A DNA stretch of 64,000 bases from Gigantopelta aegis (Eukaryota; Mollusca; Gastropoda; Neomphalida; Peltospiridae). The stretch's first letter is position 1; each line of letters opens with the position of its first letter. The translations under genes were made by a program, and so were the position numbers. The notes beneath the pieces were generated by a model that searched no databases, was not told the DNA's origin, and saw nothing but the letters and a program-made list of their open reading frames with translations. The stretch is from positions 65,075,013 to 65,139,012 of the forward strand of contig NC_054702.1 in NCBI RefSeq assembly GCF_016097555.1, given 5' to 3'. Below are positions 32,100-64,000 of the stretch, one piece after another.

Positions 32100-32425
32100 C
32101 AGTGCTGTAGGTAGCTCAGTGGTGCAGTGCTCGCCTGTTGTGTGATTCATCCCCATTGGTGGAGCCATTGGGCTATTTCTCATTCCAGTCAGTGCTCCAA
32201 AACTGGTGTAACAAAGGCCATGGTATGTACTATCCTGTCTGTGGGATGGTGCATATAAAAGATCCCTTCTGCTAATCGAAAAGAGTAGCCCATGAAGTGG
32301 CAACAGCAGGTTTCCTCTCTCAATATCTGTGTGGTCCATAACCGCATGTCCGATGCCATATAATCATAAATAAAATGTGTTGAGTGCGTCGTTAAATAAA
32401 ACATTTCCTTCCTTCCTTCCATCAT
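32100..32425 (+). mobile_element. tRNA-derived SINE, family 1 (duplicated unit 1)
   Basis: GTAGCTCAGTGGTGCAGTGC head, GGTGCATATAAAAGATCCCT core, and the GCGTCGTTAAATAAAACATT tail with CCTTCCTTCC. Confidence 0.9.
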
Positions 32426-32514
32426 TAGACTCGATGCCATTTCAAACAAAGTGTTTGACAGTACACAGTCTTTAACTACCAGTCACTTTGGCCGAATAAC
32501 ATGTAAATCAGTGC

Positions 32515-32815
32515 AGTAGGTAGCTCAGTGGTACAACACTTGCCTGATCGATCCCCATCAGTGGCGCCATTGGGCTATTTCTCATTCCAACCAGTGCTCC
32601 ACAACTGGTGTAACAAAGGCCGTGCCATGTACTATCCTGTCTATGAGATGGTGCATATAAAAGATACCTTGCTGCTAATCGAAAAGAGTAGCCCATGAGT
32701 AGGTTTCCTCTTTCAATATCTGTGTGGTTCTTAACCATATGTCCAATGCCATATAACCATAAATAAAATGTGTTGAGTGCATCGTTAAATAAAACATATC
32801 CTTCCTTCCTTAGAC
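32515..32815 (+). mobile_element. tRNA-derived SINE, family 1 (duplicated unit 2)
   Basis: GTAGCTCAGTGGTACAACAC head, core ATAAAAGATACCTTGCTGCT, and the tail GCATCGTTAAATAAAACAT. Some internal deletion relative to unit 1. Confidence 0.88.
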
Positions 32816-33184
32816 TTCAGTGTTATAGGTTCGAAATCTGCCAGTTGACACTTTGTGTTTTTACATATTAAAAAATTCATCATCCTGTCCCAGATGGAAG
32901 AGCTGGCAATAGTCCGACCTTGCACTATAACAGCTTGATCTAAATGTACACCTTACAGTTTGAAACTGAACATGCCTATTTAACAGGTCATGCACCAATA
33001 TGAACAAAACATTAAAAAGCTTTGTCCATCCTAAGTCGGGAATTGCTCTCTCCTTGCTATTCAAAATCCATCTAGCACCCTGTAAACATTCAACACCAAT
33101 TTGGATAGAAAGACATGCACATACAAAACTAATGGCTTCACATTTCACCCGTTTCTGTGTAATATAACATGAATATTAATCAGT

Positions 33185-33578
33185 AGCAATGTTGGGGATC
33201 AGTTGGAATTTAATGGTTTATAGTCTGTTACACAAAGCGGTAACCAATCAACTTTTGATTGCACAATTGGTTAACATTAAATGAAGACATGTACAAGGAT
33301 TTGAATTAATTGAATCACACAGGTATTGTCACGTTCACTGAAAGGCCCTACAAATTGCTAATTTTACCCTTTTAATAACCATTTAATTAAAAAAAATTCT
33401 TCATATACGCATGAAAACAAATACTAACCCAAACATATTTGCATCAATTCAGCGATCTAAACTGGAGGAATCAACAATTAGTTAAAAGATTTCTGTGACC
33501 ATCAATTATGGATATTTATAATCTAGACCCCAACCAATCATTTTTTTTAAATTGTAATTGATCACTGGAACATCACTA
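33185..33578. mobile_element. hAT-like MITE, relative of 15421-15826
   Basis: Starts near ATGTTGGGGATCAG and ends ACTGGAACATCACTA like the 15421 element. Shares CAATCAACTTTTGATTGCAC-type interior. Target duplication not clear. Confidence 0.7.
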
Positions 33579-33667
33579 ATCGGAATATTAAAGTCTGTAG
33601 ACTTTGTTCTTCCAACCGCCATATTATAAGATTGTTTCAAATTTAATCAGTTTTTACTTTCCAGCAG

Positions 33668-33782
33668 CCTAATTCACTCTCGCAACTTTGCGATCTCACA
33701 GTGCAATGCTAAAAGGACTTGCAAAGAGGATGCTTTGGTGTCTAACAGAGCCTAAGAGACCTTTGGGAATTAGGCCCCAGGT
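33668..33782. repeat. Short MITE with CCTAATTC ends
   Basis: CCTAATTCACTC at the left and GGGAATTAGG at the right are inverted. The interior ACAGAGCCTAAGAGACCTTT resembles a short dispersed element; only one copy is in this window. Confidence 0.45.
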
Positions 33783-36773
33783 TTATTTCCATCATTCTAG
33801 GACAGCTTTCCAATTTAAGTTATCTCTACACTTTCCAGATATTATATGTATTAAAGCCATTGATATAGGAGTTAAGGTTAATTGGTTTGGTGTTGGAGAG
33901 AAGCAACAGGTAGTTGTGAAACCAGGGAAAGTGCACGAGATTCACCCCCTCCCAATTGTGAGGTGTTCCAAAAATGGTTAGATGCGTTAAGTGGGGGACA
34001 TGCGACATCTTGGTCAGCATGTTGATGTACTTCTGAATATTGTTCCCCTTTTTAAACAATGCACCTCCCTGAATACTGAGGTGCAATTTCTGAAATATTC
34101 CACTACTGATTAAGGTATTCTTCAATCCATATGACCTGACTGAAACAGATGCCAACCCACTTAGCAAAGTTGCACCTATTCAGCTAGTCATGCTGCAGAC
34201 ATCTTATGGCTACATTTTATGTCTAATTTACCTCGCATTATAACCAAACCAGCATAAGACTAATTTTCGGCAAGCGTCAGTTCAATGTTAGTGCTATCAA
34301 TCAGAATAGGAAACAAAGCAATTGCAACAAATGTAAGGAATATTTACAAGTATTTATTGTCAATAGATGTTGATACAGTGCAGGTCATTTTACAAGCATA
34401 CAACAAGGAAACCTGCCCAATTACAGCAAGAAAAACAGCTTAAATAACATTTATCTGGCAGGTGTTATTCCATTCATACAGTGCCAAGTTATTTCTTTCT
34501 TTTATAATTTATTACTAGTCAGAATTTTGCTCTTGGTAATCAATCACTACATGGAGAGAAATGGGAGAAGCAGTTTGTTTGACCAACATAATTTTATACA
34601 GCTTACTTTGACTACTTTCAGTTCTCTCTCACTCATTCACAAACAGTACCCCATGAATAATCACATGAACACAAAACACACTCAAGGGACACAACTGGTC
34701 GTCCGTCTTTCAGGGTGGTCAACTCAACCCATCAGCACTTTTATGACTAGTTAATTTACTCTTTATTCCCTGTGCTCTGATAAAATACCCCTTTCACAGC
34801 AAGTGAAAATGAAAAAAAGAAAGAAAAAAGACAACCAATGTCTTATGGAAAGGCTGCTATATTGTAAAAGCAGTTAGTAAAGATATCCTGATACGCCGCC
34901 ATTATATTATAGAAATTAAAGATCATAACTGTATGCGAGATTGAATTCTAGCAGACCCGTTTACCAATACTTTTTTTTGTGTTATTGGGTTCAAAAACCT
35001 TGGAATTTATGAACCACTGCCCAATTTATAGAAACATTTTGTTCCGCAAATGTTTTTGCTGCTAATTTTTGTGTGAAATTAGCACTGGATTATGCTTCAC
35101 TTTTTAAAACACAAACAACTGTGACCTTCTGTCGCCCACCCCATCCCCAATTTACTCTAAGCACTAATATATAACTTGCACCCACTTAATGCTGAATGAA
35201 TGCTACAAGCAGAATACTGATGACATACCAAGGTCAAAGCCTCCTAAATGTATTAGTATGAAAGCTTGTTCAATAAATTAAAGACTAAATGAATGCATGG
35301 GATATTACAATAGAAAACTTGCAGAAGAAAACAACCAGTGAGATGCAGATTTTTTTTACACCATTATGAGCAAGTACTAATTCAAAATTCTGTTCCCACC
35401 CCATATCTATATTTAGAAAAAACCCGGAATAAATTATGTAGAAATCAGCATGGAAATAAAAGCCTTTAATCAAAATGTTTGAGTGGGATTTTTTTTTTTT
35501 TTTTTTTAAATTCAATGTTGCAACTTTACAAAGCACAGGGATGGTATACAGACCGAAAAACTAACAGAATAGTTCCATTCCAAAAGGCATGATAGGACAA
35601 ATGGACTGAAGCATACTTCTTGTTGACAAAGTCAATCATAAACGACATATGAACCAGCAGCAATGGCCAAATAAACATACAGACGAACAAAATGCATTCT
35701 TTCAGAATGTATATATAATAATGCAACAGTACATTGATAAAAAGGAAAGATTATTGGAAAGATAAAAAGCACAACTAATTAAGTTTCATTTCTACATAAT
35801 TCTGCAAATATATATATTAATCTGTAAGACCATCCCAATGGGTGAGAGGGAAAAAAAATGAATTTCCATAATAATGAATGTACAATTATGAAAGCACACC
35901 AATATGAACAATTCACTGAACTGGAATAGTCCTAGTCTAACTGACTGTGTGTGAAGCTAAAGGACGCTCCCATTAACAATGTATATCCCTTTAACCCTTT
36001 CACATCTAGATCTCCCAATTTAAAACGGCACCCTCTTGGGCACAGTCTTAACTGTTTTATAGAAGTGAAAAGGTTAAACAACCACAAACAAAACAGTGAT
36101 TACAAATGAAAATTCCCATTTTCAAAAAACCAAGAACTTGAAGGAATACCAAAGATGCTTCATCAGTGATGGCATCTCATTCAAACAAACAACAAGTGTA
36201 CACTTCACAAAACTAGTCAATAAATAAGAGAAACATTTATTGATATCATTCAAACGATGATGGGTTGCAAAAGAACTGAAGTGTATCGATCTGTGTGTGG
36301 ATCACTTCTTTTCTGGCATTCATATTCTAAGTTCTCAAAATCTCGGCACAATGAAAATCAAGTTCGACTCGACGACTGTCAACACGACAGACTTTCATGC
36401 CAATCTGTCATTTCAATTTTAGTACTATGTTGTTTTTTGGAGGGGTTTATGAACTAGCAAAATGTGGACAAAAATTTTGTGTGTGATATCACAATGAATG
36501 GATTAATTTATCTTTTTATACAGATTCCAGATATACAATTCGAGTCATTTGGATTTAAAATACACCCATGTTTGGAGAGATGTTTTTGTGATGCAGCACA
36601 GTGCACTTCACTACTACTTTGTTTTTGTCGGTAATAAATGTCTTTTCTGTCAGGTTTCTCTTTCACACAGCGGCTGCGATTACAAGGACATCTCCCTGCA
36701 TTGACAATCTCCGCTCTGATCCCCATTCGTATACATAAAAATATCAATGCCGACCGGTAAGAATGAGCATTCC
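33783..36773. other. Non-coding: intergenic and probable RAB1A 3' UTR
   Basis: No supported ORF. The part next to 36774 should be RAB1A 3' UTR. AATAAA on the minus strand at 36236-36241 and near 34351 are candidate ends. Confidence 0.5.
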
Positions 36774-48713
<11,940 letters not shown>

Positions 48714-49296
48714 ACTACTATATACACGCTTTATAAATATGAGTATCTGATTAGGATAATCAAAATTGTATTAACACAAACTCTTCGTTGGCAGACATAA
48801 ACGCCTGCGAAATAAAGATGGCTTCCTTCTTCCGATTTAGCAATATGCTCCTAGAGGGGGGATTCAACTATTGATATCCATGATGTCATATCCCAACGTG
48901 GCATCACGAGGTTAGAACTTCCGGTTGTGTGTAAAATCGTTTCTCAAAATTATTAACAAACTACGTAATAATGTTTACATGGTTTAACCAGTCATGAATA
49001 AAATGTGAACATCTGAAATACTTTACAAAATAAAACAGTAGACAAAATAAAACCTGTAGTGTCTAATACTATAAATTAAAATAACATGTTTCCAAAATGT
49101 AACCCGACCCACCAATTATGTCAGCAAAAGTGGGATGAAAAGAAAAGAAAATATAGTTTTGAAAACAATGTGGAAAACTGATTGGCTTTCAGTACTTTAA
49201 ATGATATAATATAGGCATATATATATATATATATATGAATATGATTATGATTGGCCTAGGTCTTTATACAAGACGTAGACTAAGATAACTCTACCT

Positions 49297-49772
49297 CTAG
49301 GGCCTCCAAAAATCCGTAATATTGGACTCGAGTACTCGAAGATCAAACTCGACCCGGACCCGAGTAGGCCTACCTGACACTTACGCTAGATGGTAATGAG
49401 ACTAAGGAATAAAGTAAAATGGCATTAGGCATCTTCACACATTCGACTTTTGTTTTTCCTCCATGTCTCATAGCCATATAATGTAACGGGCTGCAAAATA
49501 TTAAACGTAAACAAATATAATATAATATAATATAATCAATCTGATTAAAATTAGCTCTACTGGTTCTACCCTGGTAATAGTAGAGCTACTTTTAATTAGA
49601 TTGTAATATAATACAATATAATATAACACAAGACAAGACAAGACAAGACAAGACAAGACAAGACAAGACAATACAATACAATATAATGCTCTTCCTTGCA
49701 CGGACTCGAGTCTTGCTAGAATCGGCCTGTGCTCGAGTAGGCCTACTCGAGTACTCTTGGAGACCCTAGCCT
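49297..49772. mobile_element. DNA element with CTCCAA inverted ends, carrying simple repeats
   Basis: Left TAGGGCCTCCAAAAATCC and right CTTGGAGACCCTAG are inverted; CTCGAGTACTCG blocks repeat near both ends. Inside are ATATA repeats, a fragment like 53277-53847 and a CAAGA run. Confidence 0.6.
49624..49680 (+). repeat. (CAAGA)n microsatellite
   Basis: About eight CAAGA units then CAATA units. Confidence 0.95.
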
Positions 49773-50859
49773 CTACCAAGTGCACGGGTGAAGGACTTTT
49801 AGCAGGCGTCGAATCCAGACAGACGAGTGAAGTTTAGGGAGGGGGGGGGGGGGGGAGGTCGAGTCATGCTCCTCTGAAAAACACGTTGAAAAAAACAAAA
49901 CCCAAAAATTAAAAATTGCTTGAACGCCTGCTCTGTGGTAGGCTCTAGGCACTTTAATACAGACCCGTGACCAATTTACAGGGACAAAGGTTTGAAGGTG
50001 TTTTTCATATCTACAAATAAAAGTAGCGGAGGCGACTCTCTCAAAAGTGTGGGCTAACTCCGCCAAGTGGCGAAATCCAACTGAGATGACCGCTAAATTG
50101 ATCAAAATGCGTGTTTGTTTGTTGTTGTTTTTTGTGGGGGTTGGTTTTTTGGTGGTTTTTGTTGTTGTTGTTGTTTTTTGTGGTGGTTTTTTTAGCTTCT
50201 GCTTGTTGTATGAAGATGGCTTTCATATACAAATATATGTTTTTGGGGACAGAGATTTCAGAATGTTTGTTTTTTTTTTTTTTTTTTTTAATTTTTTTTT
50301 TTTTTTTTTTTTTTAAGCATGGATTGCGCAGAAGAAGAGGGTATATTTAGTTTTTTTGCCGTCTTTCTCATCTGCTTTGGTCCATCCTCAATGGCCATGG
50401 TGCCTCCTCCTTTGCCTTGGTACCTTAAATATTTCCCTAAACAGTAGCACGGGGGGGGGGGGGGGGGTGTTCTGTACATCCCACAGGTTACTTCTACAAA
50501 AATGGACATCATACCGCGGAAAATTTAAAAAACAAAATATTGTTAACGCGCGAGGTCAAAATCGACGCACGCACTGAACAGAGACCAGAAATTTATTTTG
50601 TTTGGCCTTATTTGGCTTTTCTTGTTTGGAATCTTAAAATTTATCAGGCGCTTGTGCTAAACATTTGCAGTGGAGGGGAAGGGGGGTGGGTGTCTAGAGT
50701 ATGGCAGGCTAAGATTGAGGGCGCAGCACGCCTGAGTTTCTTGTGTAGCCTAAGGACATGCTCCCCCGAACAGTAGCGAGGGGGTGGCACGGGGACCATG
50801 CCCCCCAATCATACTTGCTTTTTAACTATTAAATTTTATAAAATCATACATACATTTAT

Positions 50860-50920
50860 ATACACACACACACACACACGTACGTACGTACGTACGTACA
50901 TGTATACATACATACATAGT
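50860..50920 (+). repeat. CA / CGTA / CATA compound microsatellite
   Basis: CACACACACACAC followed by five CGTA units and CATA units. Confidence 0.93.
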
Positions 50921-51243
50921 GTGGATAACGGTTGCCAAATGTTGGTTGCCGCCACCCCCACTCACCACCCACCCCTCACCCCAATATAAAATCCTGGCTA
51001 CGCCAGTAGCCTACAGTGCAACGTAGCGCAGCGCCCCACAATACAACAAAGTACAACAAAATAGGCTAATAATAAACAACTCCAAATTGATCGATCATAC
51101 ACTGTTTGCCTAAATTTAACATTGAACGACATGAATATGTATGTATGTATGTATGTATTGGATTTCTTAAGTACATGTATATGGGGGAGGGGGGGCACCC
51201 ACATATGCTGCCTCCAACTGCCCTAGTCCTCTATCCCCCCCCC

Positions 51244-51274
<31 letters not shown>

Positions 51275-51446
51275 ATTTAACTATCATAAACAAAAAACAC
51301 AACAAAACAAATTCAGACAAAACACCTTCAAATTAATCGATATCTTATATAATATTTACGTAATTAAATAACTCGATAAAACGAAACTTGTAACGTGCTA
51401 ATAAGCTTACTCGCTTCGCCAAGAATCCTTAGCTAAACATGATGTG

Positions 51447-51622
51447 CAGGGCCGTACCCTGATCAAAATCCTAGGGGGGGGGGGACTACTTTGTATGAAC
51501 AAATGAACACTATACAAATTAAACCTTGAGATGTGTATGCTATTTTCTATTTTTTGGAGTAAAAAAAAGTGAGATTCTCAGGCGTTTACTGCCCCCCCCC
51601 CCCCCAGGAGGGTACGGCCCTG
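51447..51622. mobile_element. MITE with CAGGGCCGTACCCT ends
   Basis: Inverted termini CAGGGCCGTACCCT / AGGGTACGGCCCTG. G and C homopolymer runs sit just inside each end. Same family as 62324-62511. Confidence 0.85.
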
Positions 51623-51829
51623 ACGTATATACTTTTAAATTAACCGTACACGAGGTTACATTGATAGGCGTCGGAAGCACTCCTCTCTTTCTTTTCCTCA
51701 GTTATGAAACCTTGGTGGCTAGAATGCATGCATATACGCTTTTCTCCTCCTCAGTTGAAGTCGAATTAATAACTGGCCCCTCCTCTGATATTGAATCATG
51801 TGCATGTGACTAAGGTTGCCATGGAACGA

Positions 51830-52037
51830 TAATTATTATGTACTCCTTTTGTCACACATATCTTTGTAATGTAATGTCATGTATTTGTATTTGTATTCAT
51901 ATATGTACCAAGCAATGTATTCCTATTATTTGTATCCTCCTGTTAACCATCTTGTCAAAATCAGAATATGTATGTTCCTCTTACGCCGGTGCATAACGGT
52001 CTGAGTGTAATAAAGTTCTGTTCTGTTCTGTTCTGTC
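51830..52037 (+). mobile_element. 3' end of a retroelement with TTCTG tail
   Basis: TACGCCGGTGCATAACGGTC and TGTAATAAAG precede repeated TTCTG units (52018-52037). A simple-repeat tail after an AATAAA-like motif is typical of some non-LTR elements. No ORF retained. Confidence 0.4.
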
Positions 52038-52123
52038 TTTAGTATATTTATTTCCCAGCTACTTAACGTAAGTCCTGACCTTCATTATAGATGAAACTTT
52101 ATTATCTCCAAGGTAGTAATTGC

Positions 52124-52155
52124 CGTATTTAAGCCCGGCGCTGGGCTTAAATACG
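52124..52155. repeat. Perfect hairpin, 13-bp arms
   Basis: CGTATTTAAGCCC and its exact complement separated by six bases (GGCGCT). Confidence 0.9.
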
Positions 52156-52454
52156 ACAAATCCGGGTATGTCCAAATACAATTTAGTCGAACGACAGTAT
52201 GTACACGTGTTATCAGGGTTATCACGTTAAACAATACTCCATGCATGCCGTGTCCAATGTGTTCATCAATGCGATTCTGATACTTTGATCTTTGAGTGTT
52301 AGTAACTTGTTGTAACTTGTAAACACGTAGTCGTTAGGTACACGTATAAGTAAATACCACGACAGTCTCGATGGTATAGAGGTCCAGGCCCACGGCGCGT
52401 TATGGACAGCCTGTAGTAAATGAAACGTATTAGGCTACTCCCTCTCTGACTAAC

Positions 52455-53065
52455 CTCTGGACTATCGTCGATAGAGATGTATGCCCGGGGGCAACGTGTG
52501 TGAACTTTTAACTGAATATAGGCACGAAATTAAATAACAATCATTAGGCCAGCACATACATTATATTAATTATGGTCATGATCATGAATCGCTGGCAATG
52601 AGACCTCTTGTCCTTAACAAAATATGTTTGTTTTATTTAAAGACACCTCAAGAGCACATTGCTTTATTCCATTAATTTGGTAATTTTGACATATATAGTC
52701 TTATAGAGAAAACCCGCTACATTTTCCCCATTAGTAGCAAGGATCTTTTATATGCACTATCCCACAGACAATAACAAAATCATACCATGGCCTATGATAT
52801 ACCAGTCGTGGTGCACTGGTTGGAACAAGAAATGAGCCCACCGACGAGGATTGATCCTAGGCCGACCGCGCATCAAGCGAACGTTAATACCACTGAGCTA
52901 CGTTCCGCCCCCTATTGTGGATAGAGATGTATGCCAGGGGTAACGTGTGTGGACTTTTAACTGAATATACCCTATTATACGCCCGAAACTAAATAACCAT
53001 CATTAGGCCAGCACATTGATTATATTAATTATGGAAATGAATCGCTGGCATGAGACCTCTTGACG
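52455..53065. repeat. About 150-bp direct duplication bracketing a SINE
   Basis: GATAGAGATGTATGCC ... CATTAGGCCAGCACAT ... GAGACCTCTTG occurs at 52455-52612 and again at 52915-53062, with the family 2 SINE between. Confidence 0.85.
52618..52912 (-). mobile_element. tRNA-derived SINE, family 2
   Basis: Tail TTTGTTTTATTTAAAGACAC with CAAGAGCACATTG, core TAGCAAGGATCTTTTATATG, head ATACCACTGAGCTACGTTCC. Sits between the two 150-bp duplicates. Confidence 0.88.
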
Positions 53066-53276
53066 AATTGCTATCATTGTAACAATATTATTAATGTATA
53101 CATTTAAGAAATACAAAATATATACTTATATTACCATCAATTATTAACACATTATATGCATATCTAGACTACGTGTGCAGAGGCTTAAAATTGACGTTAC
53201 ACATATACACAGGGGATTGCGTACCCCAACCCCAACACCAATTCCGAATGGATTTCTTTAATGTTAGTGGCTAATG

Positions 53277-53847
53277 GATCAATCTAATTAAAATTAGCTC
53301 CACTATTACATATGCATCTAACAGCAGCCCGTTGGAACTCATGTCCAGTTGACATTTCATTCGACCAATCAAAACTTTGACTTGCAAAATCATGCCAGTG
53401 ATTTAAAAAGAATTTGAAAACATTCGGGATTATGCCGAGGGTATACGAAATGATTCGGGTGAATTACGAAGTATGCCGGAAACTAATTTCAATATAAAAT
53501 TTTATATAAAATTCGTTTCAAGACGGAAAAAAACCCGTGATGATATAGCCATAAAATCTGTTTATACTAGTATACAATCCAGAGTTTATTACTGCCCCCC
53601 CCCCCCCCCCCGTTTTTTTAATGTTGAAATAGACCAACAAGTTCGCCTATTACATAACTAGTCTTGTCCGATATTTTTAGAATTTGTATGCTCCCGAATA
53701 ACGCTATAAACGGCGAAGTGTAATTGGTCGATATTTGAATTTATTTATAGATGAAATGTCACCTGGACATGGGAGTCCACGCAATGCTGTTACATCTATC
53801 AGGGTAGACCCAGTAGAGCTAATTTTAATCAGATTGCTAATGGATTT
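53277..53847. mobile_element. Foldback element with about 100-bp inverted arms
   Basis: The left arm (CAATCTAATTAAAATTAGCT, CATCTAACAGCAG, CATGTCCAGTTGACATTTCA) mirrors the right arm ending TTTTAATCAGATTG. Fragments of the family lie at 49530-49605 and 54660-54722. Confidence 0.78.
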
Positions 53848-53886
53848 CTTTAATGTTAGTGGGTAGCATGTAGTAATATCTTGATC

Positions 53887-54240
53887 CAGGGCTTTTAGAT
53901 TATGGTAGCCCCACTCCCATGGCTAGTGATATTCAATGTTGGGCTAGTAAATAACTACTATTGCCATGCCCGATGGCTAGTGAATGTTTTGGGGTCAAAT
54001 GTTGCAGCTAAATCTGTTTTGTAAATCTTAATATCCTGACCCTACCTCAACCCCCAATGTTATTGTTTTTAAGCTCTATCTCCCTCTAGGTGACACACCT
54101 AATTATTACTATTATTTAGTAAAATTATATTAATTTAAGTAAAGTAGGGCTAGTGAATTTTTAATCGTGGCTAGTACATTTTTAAACTCACTGATCCCAT
54201 GGCTAGTGGATATAAAAAAAATAATAATCCAGAAGCCCTG
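53887..54240. mobile_element. hAT-like MITE with CAGGGCTT ends
   Basis: CAGGGCTTTTAGATTAT and, reversed, CAGGGCTTCTGGATTAT are the termini. Multiple GGCTAGTG motifs inside. TGATC flanks both sides. Confidence 0.75.
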
Positions 54241-54305
54241 TGATCTCTTGGTATTTCGACGAACAACTGTCATATTCTAGTAGTGCATGTTAGTTCATTT
54301 TCTAA

Positions 54306-54605
54306 ACGATCCCAGTTGTAAAGCGCTCGCCTCGAGTGGTCTGGGATCGATCCCAGTCGGTGGGCCCGTTGGGCTGTTTCTCGTTCCAGCCAGTGCACCA
54401 CAACTGGTATATCAAAGGCCATGGTATGTGATATCCTGTCTGTGGAATGGTGCCTATAAAAGATCCCTTGCTACTAATGGACAAATATAAACGGGTTACC
54501 TCTCTGAGACTATGATATTGTGTCAAATATACCAAATGTTTCACATCCAGTAGCCGATGATTAATAAATCAATGTGCTCTACTGGTGTCGTTAAATAAAA
54601 CAAAA
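54306..54605 (+). mobile_element. tRNA-derived SINE, family 2
   Basis: Partial box A (AGTTGTAAAGCGCTCGCC), box B GGGATCGATCCC, full core, and the tail GTGCTCTACTGGTGTCGTTA with AAATAAAACAAAAG. Confidence 0.9.
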
Positions 54606-55393
54606 GAAATTTGTTTACGTGTTTTTGTCTCTTGTTTGTCCTACTCTATATAAAGATAAAATTATAGCTCTACTAGGCCTACCCCACATGTAATAGTGGA
54701 GCTAATTGTAATTAGATTGCTACAGATTGTGCACCCTCCAAATATATTTCCTGCGTGCCTGTAGATTAATTTACAACATACGATTTCAACAAAGTCTAAT
54801 AATGTTTAATTACAGTGTTATGTTTATTTCACTAGCACTTGCGTAGATGGTTGGGGGATGGGGACCCCCCCCCCCCCCCCATCACACCTATTTTTCTACC
54901 ACCACCTTTTGTATTTACCGATCACCCGTGTAAAAACAAATAGTGCAAGTGTCCCCTCCTAATGTGGGTGCCCCTCGCCCCTCTCCCCCACCCCATTATA
55001 AAATTACTGCTACGCCAATGTTACTGTTAGCTCGATCGATACAGTACTCATTCGCGACTCTAAAGCGCATGCGTGTCACGAGTTAAAATGTTATTTATAG
55101 AATGAGGAAATCCCCTATCGTAATACAGCGACGGCATTTTGTATTTATGTATTGTGACTATTTAAGCTGTGTCATGGTTCGAATTACAGTATTTGGTTAA
55201 TCTGCGTACTTCTAGAAATGACTGATCAACTGGTTCCATGTTTGAGTGTTTCTTGACTTCCAGTCCGTGCTCTGTTCGTACGGAATTTTGATAGAGGAGA
55301 CCGCCATTACAATACTTTTACCAGTGACCAGTGTCAGAATGTCAAAGTGACCTGCTTCCGTACCGTGATATATACACGTATGCTTTATGAAAC

Positions 55394-63532
<8,139 letters not shown>

Positions 63533-64000
63533 GTAAGTTGTAACCGCACTTCAACTTCATTCACCTGTTAAAATAGTTCGAGTCCTCTAGCTTTATTCCG
63601 ATGACCAAACGGTCGATGCATACTGTGTCTAGTCGGCTATACATACGATTTCTTAAATGTGATGCCACAGATTTTAGTATAATCATCTTCGAGGGCACTC
63701 ACGATATTAAACTTGTATATTGGAGATTAGTCCAAACGCCCCAAGTACAAACCCGATACCCCTATCCGAAATAGTCCTCTGGTTTCTGATAGAGTGAAAT
63801 AGTTTTTCTTGTAGCGTTTGTGTTGAATGAATGAATGTTTAACGATACCCCACAAAGGAAGGAAGGAAATGTTTTATTTGCGTTTTTAAAATTATGATAA
63901 AAGGTATTTTGGGGTATTACAAAAACCAGGATGATTAGAAACACTTCGGATGTACGGAAATGGATATTCTAAGCAATAAAATGTAATTAAATTCTAATTT
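63533..64000. other. Rab-like gene intron 4, start; SINE tail fragment at 63856-63882
   Basis: GGAAGGAAGGAAATGTTTTA at 63858 is the family 1 SINE tail only. Nothing else recognised. Confidence 0.6.

Larger units (their letters stand above)
31955..32820 (+). repeat. Tandem duplication of a SINE-bearing unit
   Basis: CCATTTCAAACAAAGTGTT, ACAGTACACAGTCTT and AACATGTAAATCAGTGC precede a family 1 SINE at 32100-32425, and the same order repeats before the SINE at 32515-32815. The second copy carries internal deletions. Confidence 0.85.
48714..55393. other. Head-to-head interval between RAB1A and the Rab-like gene
   Basis: Contains both promoters and 5' UTRs, not resolvable by eye, plus the repeats listed separately. 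No further coding region supported. Confidence 0.55.

Overview
The window is eukaryotic genomic DNA: AT-rich, with short coding exons bounded by GT...AG introns and a dense load of SINEs, MITEs, Tc1/mariner elements and microsatellites. The repeated tRNA-derived SINEs and the gene content suggest an invertebrate, most likely a marine mollusc. This is inference; no species is claimed.

Three host genes are supported. (1) A plus-strand gene at 3463-25914 has 13 visible coding exons whose reading phases all fit. They encode the last 728 residues of a large TPR/alpha-solenoid-like protein with an Arg-Gly-Ala-rich insert; its 5' end was not found. I do not recognise a named orthologue. (2) RAB1A lies on the minus strand at 36774-48713 in seven exons that rebuild a complete 205-residue Rab1 GTPase. 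(3) A second Rab-type GTPase starts at 55394 on the plus strand. Four exons (71 residues) are visible and the gene runs off the right edge. It shares RAB1A's first three intron positions but has lost the canonical switch I/RabF1 motif. The two Rab genes are head to head, about 6.7 kb apart.

Layout: 1-3462 non-coding; 3463-25914 TPR-like gene with introns full of repeats; 25915-36773 intergenic, including a 117-bp minisatellite at about 27.76-29.6 kb and several SINEs; 36774-48713 RAB1A; 48714-55393 repeat-rich space between the Rab genes; 55394-64000 the Rab-like gene. Intron 1 of the Rab-like gene holds a nested transposon stack: a dead Tc1/mariner copy split by an antisense non-LTR retrotransposon fragment that itself carries a SINE tail, with an apparently intact Tc1/mariner element inserted at the end of the first.

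The most notable signals are: the Rab-like gene with a degenerate RabF1 motif and RAB1A-like intron positions; the intact DD35E transposase; decayed tandem copies of one exon's 3' splice site; a nearly uniform 7 x 100 bp satellite that includes a transposon end; hairpin-bearing elements rich in TGACGTCA; and several nested insertions whose target-site duplications can be read directly. No prokaryotic features, CRISPR arrays, or tRNA or rRNA genes were found.
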